Positions 1-5,394 of a stretch of 8,945 bases of DNA are shown in pieces. Both the position numbers and the translations under genes were made by a program. The DNA comes from Caldifarciminota bacterium (lineage in GTDB: Bacteria; Hydrothermota; Tepidihabitantia; Tepidihabitantales; Tepidihabitantaceae). Positions within the stretch are counted from its first letter, which is position 1, and each line of letters opens with the position of its first letter. The notes below the pieces were generated by a model. That model did no database searches. It had not been told where the DNA came from and saw only the letters and a list, made by a program, of their open reading frames with translations. The DNA is taken from positions 1 through 8,945 of the forward strand of contig CAIVTL010000672.1 of NCBI GenBank assembly GCA_903908785.1, in the 5' to 3' direction.

Positions 1-1224
1 ACGCTCATCCCGGAGAGCTTCCTGACCAAGGAAGCCGAGCACGTGAAGGGTTTCTCGCCCCAGGTCGCATGGGTCACCCACGGCGGCGACGAGAAGCTGA
101 CCGAGCGGCTTGCGCTCCGGCCCACGAGCGAGGCGATTATCAACACGATGTACGCGAAGTGGGTAAAGAGCTACCGCGATTTGCCCGTGCTCATCAACCA
201 ATGGTGCAACATCTTCCGCTGGGAAAAGGCAACCCGCCTGTTCCTGCGCACCCTCGAATTCCTGTGGCAGGAAGGCCACACGCTGCACCGCACCCGCGAC
301 GAGGCGCAGGTGGAGACGCTCAAGATTCTCGACCTCTATGTTGACTTCGTGGAGAACGACCTGGCCGTGCCGGTGCTCGCCGGGGCCAAGCCCGAGTCCG
401 AGAAGTTCCCGGGCGCGGTCGACACCTACTCTATTGAAGCACTGATGCCTGACGGACAGGCGCTGCAGGCGGGCACGTCACACCTGCTGGGCCAGCACTT
501 TTCTGAAGCGTTCGACATCAAGTACCTCGACGAAGACAACACCGAGAAGCATCCGTGGGGCACGTCATGGGGAGTTTCGACCCGGCTCATCGGCGGACTC
601 ATCATGACCCACGGCGACGACAAAGGTCTGTTCATGCCGCCGCGCGTCGCGCCCTTCCAGGCGGTCATCGTGCCGATTCTGTTCGGCAAGAACGACGAGG
701 CCGTGCTCGCCAAGTGCCGCGAGACCAAGGCGCAACTGGCAGACTACCGTGTCCAGCTTGACGACCGGACCACGCAGACCGCAGGCTGGAAGTACAATGA
801 GCACGAGATGCGCGGCGTGCCGGTGCGAATCGAAATCGGCCCCAAAGACGTTGCCAAAGAGCAGTGCGTGCTGGTGCCGCGTGACGGCTCAGGCAAGCGG
901 TTCACGCCCCTGGCCGGGCTGTCCGAAACGCTCGGCAAGCTGCTGGACGAGATTCAGGCCGGAATGCTCGCGCGCGCCCGTGAGTTTGCGGCCTCGCGTA
1001 CTTCTGACGCCGCGACGATAGACGAGTTCAAGTCCGCGCTCGCAGCCAAGCCGGGCTATGTCCGGGTCCACTGGTGCAAGTCGCCGGAGTGTGAGAACGC
1101 GCTGGTTGAGGCGACCAAGACCACGCCCCGCAACATGCCCGCCGCCGACCAGGGCAAGCCGGGCAAGTGCATTGTGTGCGGGATGGACACGAGCACGGTC
1201 ATTTACTACGCGCGGACGTACTGA
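1..1224 (+). CDS. proS: Prolyl-tRNA synthetase, archaeal-like short type (5' end outside window)
   Basis: This cytoplasmic class II synthetase charges tRNA-Pro with proline using ATP. The frame is open from base 1, so the 408 visible residues lack about 70 N-terminal ones, judged against ~477-residue relatives such as the Thermus enzyme; the in-frame GTG at 43 is internal. Family signatures in order: EAEHVKGFSP near the left edge, LRPTSE, motif 2 FRWE (Arg at visible residue 73) followed by FLRTLEFLWQEGHT, the proline-pocket segment ALQAGTSH, and motif 3 TSWGVSTRLIGGLIMTHGDD. An anticodon-binding domain follows. The C-terminal zinc domain keeps four cysteines (visible residues 359, 364, 390, 393; CX4C and CX2C), and the protein ends in tyrosine, as is usual for this type. 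There is no editing insertion between motifs 2 and 3. One small oddity is TRLFLRT where the family usually has a proline. Identification is firm. Confidence 0.96.
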   Translation, partial: TLIPESFLTKEAEHVKGFSPQVAWVTHGGDEKLTERLALRPTSEAIINTMYAKWVKSYRDLPVLINQWCNIFRWEKATRLFLRTLEFLWQEGHTLHRTRDEAQVETLKILDLYVDFVENDLAVPVLAGAKPESEKFPGAVDTYSIEALMPDGQALQAGTSHLLGQHFSEAFDIKYLDEDNTEKHPWGTSWGVSTRLIGGLIMTHGDDKGLFMPPRVAPFQAVIVPILFGKNDEAVLAKCRETKAQLADYRVQLDDRTTQTAGWKYNEHEMRGVPVRIEIGPKDVAKEQCVLVPRDGSGKRFTPLAGLSETLGKLLDEIQAGMLARAREFAASRTSDAATIDEFKSALAAKPGYVRVHWCKSPECENALVEATKTTPRNMPAADQGKPGKCIVCGMDTSTVIYYARTY

Positions 1225-1235
1225 CGCGCCGGGCG

Positions 1236-1270
1236 CGAGGTACCAGTGACCAGTATCCAGGTACCAGTGC
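1236..1270 (-). repeat. Left array of 7-bp repeats (CCAGTnn on +, nnACTGG on -)
   Basis: Read on the plus strand from 1236 these are consecutive heptamers CGAGGTA, CCAGTGA, CCAGTAT, CCAGGTA, CCAGTGC. Four share the CCAG core in exact 7-bp phase; the first is degenerate. The array begins 12 bp after the proS stop and shares its first bases with a small GC hairpin (CGCGC/GCGCG, 1225-1237). On the minus strand it reads as nnACTGG, the same unit as the array at 1287-1314, so the two face each other and their cores could pair. Confidence 0.7.
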
Positions 1271-1286
1271 TCGGACCGGCTCCACA

Positions 1287-1314
1287 CTGGAAACTGACAA
1301 CTGGAAACTGGTAA
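1287..1314 (+). repeat. Right array of 7-bp repeats (CTGGAAA type), inverted relative to the left array
   Basis: Four consecutive heptamers are visible: CTGGAAA, CTGACAA, CTGGAAA, CTGGTAA. The ACTGG core is the reverse complement of the CCAGT core at 1236-1270, with 16 bp between the arrays. The pair sits in the gap between two convergent genes. Transcribed from either strand it could fold into a long imperfect hairpin in which about 5 of every 7 positions pair. Confidence 0.7.
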
Positions 1315-1316
1315 CT

Positions 1317-1336
1317 CCGTGCGCGTCAGCGCACGG
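1317..1336. terminator. Perfect 8-bp GC hairpin between convergent genes, possible bidirectional terminator
   Basis: CCGTGCGC (1317-1324) and GCGCACGG (1329-1336) form a perfect 8-bp stem with a 4-base loop, GTCA. The loop carries two bases of the TGA stop codon of the minus-strand gene ending at 1326, so the stem includes its last two sense codons. The flanks are not a clear T-run on either strand (TTAT on plus, AGTTACC on minus), so intrinsic termination is plausible but not shown. Confidence 0.4.
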
Positions 1337-3008
1337 TTATCAGCGGCTTGACCTTCTCGTACTTCTTCGGCCCTATTCCTTTTACGTTGAGGATATCTTC
1401 AGGGGAACTGAACCGTCCCGCGGTCTCGCGGTACTCGATGATTCGCCCGGCCGTCATCGGCCCGATGCCGGGCAGGGTCTGAAGCAGCTCGGAGTTGGCC
1501 GTGTTGATGTTCACTAACCCACCCACCTGCTGACGCACGACGCCCGGTGTGGCCGGGTACAGCCGCACCGGCTGAACCGGCCTCAGCGTCTCCTGCGCCG
1601 CCGCATAGCCAATCCACAAATCCGTAAGACTCTGGGACAGCAACTTGCCGGTGACCGGAATCCGCGCCCGCTCCAGCCATTGCTCAGTCGTGACCACCTT
1701 GTAGGTCCCGGGCAGACGATTCCTGACCCGGGCCCGCCCGACCTGCGAGACCTCAGGCCACGCCAGAGTATCGCTAGTCACGAAGTAGTCGGCACCGGCG
1801 AGCAACGGTGCCGGCTCGTGCAGACCCACACTCTCCGGCGCGACCAGTCGCGCCAGTGTCGTGTCGTCAATCGAGAGCTGCCGCACCCGTTCCCGGTAGG
1901 GCGCGGCCGCGAACAGTTCGCGCCAGCCCAGCCTGCCTGAGCCGAGGCCGGACTCAATCACGTAGTCAGGCAGAACCGCGATGTCCGCGCCGGCCTGCTG
2001 TCGCACCGCCTCAGCAACCGCCGCACCCAGACTCAGGCGGCCCGCGCTGTCCGGCAGGTACTCGACCGGGTTTGAGCACACGGCCGTATCCGGAGGAACT
2101 GCGCTCAACGGTCGTATCCACGCCGATGCCGACGACGAGTCCGCACTCGTCCCCGGCTCGACGTTCAGCATGCGCGCCTCGGTCTGGTAGACTCTGTGCT
2201 CGGACTTGTCGAACAGGACGTCGGCCAGACCCAGCCGCTGCCCGTATGCGGCCGCACTCAGGACCGGCGTTGCGCCGGAACCGGCCAGGCGGTTCTCCAC
2301 GCTGCCGGCCGTGCCCCGGCAGATGACCAGGTCCACGTCCTTGAAACTATCGGCAATCGCGCAACCGGCCTCCGGGCTTATGTGCCCGATGACGATGATG
2401 ACGTTGACACTCTCGGCCCGCACGGCCGGCAGGTATCGACCGAGTTGGGCCAGCGGGTCATCGACCACCCACCCACCCACGTCCCCGCGCCGGTTCAGCT
2501 CAGCCATGTCAGAGTCGGTAATCCCGACAACCGCGAGTTTGATTCCCATCATATCTCTGACGAAGTACGGCCGGAACATCGTCACCTGCCGGTTCAATAC
2601 CACGTCGAGCATCGGGTCAGCGAGAATCGGAAACGACGCGGCCTTGGCCAGAACCTCGAAATTCTCAATACCGCCAACGAGGTCACGGGCGCCGGGCGCG
2701 GCTGCGTCGTACCCGGCCGCGTTCATGAACTCGACGCTCGCCCGGCCCTGCGAGCTATCACCTTCAGGTGAGCCGAACCCGAAGTCGCCGCAGTCGAGCA
2801 GGAGCGTGGCGTCGGTCCGCTGTTCCTTAATGAGACGAAGCAGGTTGTCCCAGCCGCCGAGCGTGCGGCGCGGCAGACCCGCGGACCCGAAGTCAATTCC
2901 CGGCCGGGCACAGCCGTGCAGGTCCGACGTGTAAAGGATTCGGAGCACCTGGAAGTCCGACCGGGACGGAGGCGCGGCGCAGACGAGGGCGAGAATGAGA
3001 CCAAGCAC
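1326..3008 (-). CDS. Secreted UshA-like 5'-nucleotidase-family protein with degenerate metal site, fused to a ComEA-type helix-hairpin-helix
   Basis: This 560-residue protein has three parts. After a short hydrophobic N-terminus (MLGLILALVCAAPPS, a probable signal peptide without a proper lipobox) comes a calcineurin-like phosphoesterase domain (about 20-265) starting LYTSDLHG. A 5'-nucleotidase C-terminal domain follows (about 305-470), then a proline-containing linker and a 65-residue tail (496-560) with the classic ComEA pattern NINTAN, LPGIG, GRFSSPEDILNVKGIG. The metal site is incomplete: Asp29, His31, Asp75 and His209 are kept, but the GNHE motif reads GARD (106-109) and the GHTH motif reads RGTA (231-234). 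Family members are extracytoplasmic nucleotide hydrolases; the ComEA module binds DNA. Loss of these ligands suggests binding or altered chemistry rather than ordinary nucleotidase activity. The GTG start at 3008 is supported by a promoter spaced for a leaderless mRNA; only about 11 upstream in-frame codons exist before a stop. Specific function is unknown. Confidence 0.88.
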   Translation of the reverse strand: MLGLILALVCAAPPSRSDFQVLRILYTSDLHGCARPGIDFGSAGLPRRTLGGWDNLLRLIKEQRTDATLLLDCGDFGFGSPEGDSSQGRASVEFMNAAGYDAAAPGARDLVGGIENFEVLAKAASFPILADPMLDVVLNRQVTMFRPYFVRDMMGIKLAVVGITDSDMAELNRRGDVGGWVVDDPLAQLGRYLPAVRAESVNVIIVIGHISPEAGCAIADSFKDVDLVICRGTAGSVENRLAGSGATPVLSAAAYGQRLGLADVLFDKSEHRVYQTEARMLNVEPGTSADSSSASAWIRPLSAVPPDTAVCSNPVEYLPDSAGRLSLGAAVAEAVRQQAGADIAVLPDYVIESGLGSGRLGWRELFAAAPYRERVRQLSIDDTTLARLVAPESVGLHEPAPLLAGADYFVTSDTLAWPEVSQVGRARVRNRLPGTYKVVTTEQWLERARIPVTGKLLSQSLTDLWIGYAAAQETLRPVQPVRLYPATPGVVRQQVGGLVNINTANSELLQTLPGIGPMTAGRIIEYRETAGRFSSPEDILNVKGIGPKKYEKVKPLITVR

Positions 3009-3014
3009 GCAGGT

Positions 3015-3042
3015 AATATAGCCCCTTCCCGTCTCGAATCAA
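3015..3042 (-). promoter_or_regulatory. Sigma70-type promoter for the pseudo-nucleotidase gene, leaderless geometry
   Basis: On the minus strand TTGATT (3042-3037) is followed by a 16-base spacer and TATATT (3020-3015). Both match 4-5 of 6 consensus bases. The predicted transcription start, 7 bases past the -10 element, falls on base 3008, the G of the GTG start codon. GGGAAGGGG lies further upstream, within the promoter spacer, so it would not be in the transcript. Confidence 0.6.
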
Positions 3043-3055
3043 GCCCGCCCCAAGC

Positions 3056-3083
3056 TTGACTCTTGGCAACCCCGCCCTAGAAT
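3056..3083 (+). promoter_or_regulatory. Sigma70-type promoter for the oxoamine synthase/GNAT operon, leaderless geometry
   Basis: TTGACT (3056-3061) and TAGAAT (3078-3083) each match 5 of 6 consensus bases and are separated by 16 bases. The expected transcription start is 3090-3091, coinciding with the ATG at 3091. No Shine-Dalgarno sequence lies between. The ATG at 3082 overlaps the -10 element and would not be transcribed from this promoter. The -35 element stands 13 bp from the -35 of the divergent promoter, so the two promoters are back to back. Confidence 0.65.
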
Positions 3084-3090
3084 GGCCGCG

Positions 3091-4278
3091 ATGGATTTGT
3101 TTACCAAGTGTGACGAGTTCTACCCGATTGTCGCGCGCGCGCAAAAGCAGGGCTACTACCCCTACTTCATCCCGCTCAGTTCCGAGCCGGACCGCCGGGT
3201 CATAATCAACGGCAAAGAGCTGATAATGCTCGGCTCGAACAACTACCTTGGGCTCACGACGCACCCCAAGGTAAAGGAAGCCGCGATTGAAGCCATCCGC
3301 AAGTATGGCACCGGTTGCACCGGGTCACGCTTCCTGAACGGCACGCTCGACCTGCACGTCGAGCTCGAATCCGAGCTGGCTGCCTTCTACAGCAAAGAAG
3401 ATTGTCTGGTCTTCGCCACCGGCTACCAGGTCAATTTCGGCACGGTATCCGCCCTGGTGCGCCAGGGCGACGTGGTTTTCACCGACAAGCTCGACCACGC
3501 ATCGATTGTCGACGGGTGCCAGTTGTCAGCCGGCACCGTGAAGCGCTACGTCCACAACGACATGGAGTCGCTTGAGCACGCGCTTGCCGGCGCGCCGGCC
3601 GAAGCCGGCAAGCTGATCGTCACTGACGGCGTCTTCTCGGTCGAAGGCGACCTCGCACCGCTGGACAAGATGGTCCCGCTGGCCCGGAAGTACGGCGCCC
3701 GCATCATGGTTGACGAAGCCCACGCGGTCGGCGTGATGGGCAATAACGGTCGGGGCACGGCCGAGCACTTCGGGGTTGAGGCTGAAATCGACCTGATAAT
3801 GGGGACATTCTCCAAGACCTTCGCCTCCGTCGGCGGGTACGTCGTCGGCACCCACAAGGCTATTACTTTCATCCGTCACCAGGCCCGCTGCATGATTTTC
3901 TCCGCGGCATCGCCACCGGCCGCGGTCGCCACCGTACTGGCAGCACTCAAGATAATGAAGGCCGAGCCGGAACGCCGCGAGCAGCTCTGGCGGAACGCGC
4001 GCAAGATGACCAATGGGCTCCGCGCCATGGGCTACAACCTCGGGACCACGGTGACCCCGGTCATGCCGATTCACATCGGCACCGACTTGAAGACCCTGCT
4101 CTTCTGGCGCGCGCTGTATGATGCGGGCATCTTTTCCAACGCGTTCGTGCCGCCCGGGGTCCCGCCCAATCATTCCCTCATCCGCACCAGCGTCATGGCA
4201 ACGCACACGGACGAGGACACCACCGAGGCGCTGGAGATTTTCGAGCAGGTCGGCAAGCAGTTCAAGATTATCCCCTAG
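3091..4278 (+). CDS. PLP-dependent alpha-oxoamine synthase, serine palmitoyltransferase-like
   Basis: Enzymes of this family condense an amino acid with an acyl thioester and release CO2. Members include serine palmitoyltransferase, KBL (glycine C-acetyltransferase), BioF and 5-aminolevulinate synthase. This 395-residue cytosolic protein has the full fold: QGYYPYF near the N-terminus, SNNYLGL, KYGTGCTGSRFLNGTLDLH, the PLP-stacking His of DHASIVDG (136), VTDGVFSVEGDLAPL, the DEAH pair (Asp208, His211) and the Schiff-base lysine in GTFSKTFASVGGY (Lys242). The GCTGSRFLNGTLDLH stretch and length resemble Bacteroides-type serine palmitoyltransferase more than KBL (usually a RFICGT-type motif) or BioF; substrate assignment remains inference. 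The start at 3091 is preferred over the in-frame ATG at 3082 because the latter lies inside the -10 element. It is followed 3 bp later by a GNAT gene, implying an operon. Confidence 0.9.
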   Translation: MDLFTKCDEFYPIVARAQKQGYYPYFIPLSSEPDRRVIINGKELIMLGSNNYLGLTTHPKVKEAAIEAIRKYGTGCTGSRFLNGTLDLHVELESELAAFYSKEDCLVFATGYQVNFGTVSALVRQGDVVFTDKLDHASIVDGCQLSAGTVKRYVHNDMESLEHALAGAPAEAGKLIVTDGVFSVEGDLAPLDKMVPLARKYGARIMVDEAHAVGVMGNNGRGTAEHFGVEAEIDLIMGTFSKTFASVGGYVVGTHKAITFIRHQARCMIFSAASPPAAVATVLAALKIMKAEPERREQLWRNARKMTNGLRAMGYNLGTTVTPVMPIHIGTDLKTLLFWRALYDAGIFSNAFVPPGVPPNHSLIRTSVMATHTDEDTTEALEIFEQVGKQFKIIP

Positions 4279-4281
4279 TTC

Positions 4282-5394
4282 ATGGTGACGGTTCGGAAGG
4301 TCGAATCCGCCGGGGACCTCGACCAGTTCGTCAAGCTGCCGTTCCGGCTGTACCGAAATGACCCGAACTGGGTGCCGCCGCTCATCGGCGACGCCAAGCG
4401 TACGCTGACCCCGGGCCAGAATCCGTTCTGGAAGCACGCCGACCGCGAACTCCACCTCGCCCTCCGTGACAACAAGGTGGTCGGCCGGGTGGCCGCAATA
4501 CTCGACCGCAGCTACAACGCGCACCACAACACCCGCGTCGCCTGCTTCGGCTTCTTTGAGCTCGAGGACGACATGGAGGTCGCGCAGGCCCTGTTCACTG
4601 CCGTGAAAGCGTTTGCCCGCGCCAGCGGCGCGGACACGGTCTACGGCCCGGCCAACCCGTCACTGAACGACGAAGTCGCGCTGCTTATCGACCCGTTCGA
4701 CTCCCCGCCGATGATCAAGATGTCCTACAACCCGCCCTACTACGTGCAACTAATCGAGAAATCCGGGTTCACCAAGGTCAAGGACTTCCACGCGTACTCA
4801 ATCCAGATGGACGCGCCGGTGCCGGAGAAGCTGCGGCGGGTCATGACCAAGCTGAAGGAGAAGTCCGGGCTGGTGGTGCGGCCGGCGGACCTAGGCCATG
4901 CGGAGCGCGAGCTTGCCTACATCCAGGAGGTCTACAATGACGCCTGGACCGACAACTGGGACCACGTCCCGATGACCGACGCCGAGATCGCCGACCTCGC
5001 GCGACAAATCAAGCCGCTCATCCGTCCGGAGACCTGCCCATTCGTGTTCTACAAGGGCGAGATTGCCGGCGTATGCGTCACCGTACCTGACTACAACCAG
5101 GTGTTGAAAAAGATGAACGGCCGTATCTTCCCCCTCGGCTGGCTCACGTTCCTGACCCAGCGCGGCAAGATTAACCAGGCCCGGCTCTGGGCGCTGGGCG
5201 TCAAGCGCAAGTTCCACAACCTGGGGTTCGACTCGCTGCTCTACTACGAGTCGTTCATGGGCGCGCGCAAACTCGGCTACAAGTGGGGCGAAGTCTCGAT
5301 GATTCTCGAAGACAACGTGGGCATCATCCGCCCCATCCTGACGTGGGGCGGGAAACTGTACAAGACTTACCGGGTCTACCAGTCCCCGGCCTAA
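4282..5394 (+). CDS. GNAT-family N-acyltransferase, candidate ceramide synthase-like partner of the oxoamine synthase
   Basis: This 370-residue soluble protein belongs to a GNAT-like family marked by LYRNDPNWVPPL (about 22-33), GPANPSLNDEVALLIDPFDS and YNPPYY (149-154). The N-terminal half has a GNAT-like strand NKVVGRVAAI. The C-terminal half has a likely acyl-CoA-binding loop GVKRKFHNLGFDSLL (306-320), then SMILEDN and a conserved tail ending KTYRVY. There is no signal peptide or membrane segment. It starts 3 bp after the stop of the oxoamine synthase and lacks a clear Shine-Dalgarno sequence, so translational coupling is likely. A GNAT-fold acyltransferase (bCerS) is reported to N-acylate sphingoid bases in Caulobacter; by context this protein could do the same, but the substrate cannot be read from the sequence. 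Its stop codon overlaps the recG stop on the other strand. Family call good, role speculative. Confidence 0.85.
   Translation: MVTVRKVESAGDLDQFVKLPFRLYRNDPNWVPPLIGDAKRTLTPGQNPFWKHADRELHLALRDNKVVGRVAAILDRSYNAHHNTRVACFGFFELEDDMEVAQALFTAVKAFARASGADTVYGPANPSLNDEVALLIDPFDSPPMIKMSYNPPYYVQLIEKSGFTKVKDFHAYSIQMDAPVPEKLRRVMTKLKEKSGLVVRPADLGHAERELAYIQEVYNDAWTDNWDHVPMTDAEIADLARQIKPLIRPETCPFVFYKGEIAGVCVTVPDYNQVLKKMNGRIFPLGWLTFLTQRGKINQARLWALGVKRKFHNLGFDSLLYYESFMGARKLGYKWGEVSMILEDNVGIIRPILTWGGKLYKTYRVYQSPA

Noticed and set aside
1236..1314. CRISPR array
   Set aside because: The units are 7 bp with no spacers, far from the repeat-spacer sizes of CRISPR.
2206..2934. A 242-codon plus-strand frame, plus other plus-strand frames across 1680-2771
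   Set aside because: They lie opposite the 5'-nucleotidase-family gene, and their translations are Arg/Pro/Ser-rich with no family motif, typical of out-of-frame GC-rich sequence.
2973..3008. Lipoprotein signal on the 5'-nucleotidase-family protein because of Cys10
   Set aside because: The residues before the cysteine (Ala-Leu-Val) do not fit a lipobox, which needs a small residue just before Cys, so an ordinary signal peptide is more likely.
3583..3612. Perfect 9-bp inverted repeat CTTGCCGGC/GCCGGCAAG
   Set aside because: It is inside the oxoamine synthase coding region and is explained by GC-rich Leu-Ala-Gly and Ala-Gly-Lys codons. No regulatory context is visible.
3526..4527. A 333-codon open frame on the minus strand across the oxoamine synthase and the start of the GNAT gene
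   Set aside because: It is antisense to two well-conserved genes and its translation has no recognisable domain. Long antisense frames are expected in GC-rich DNA.
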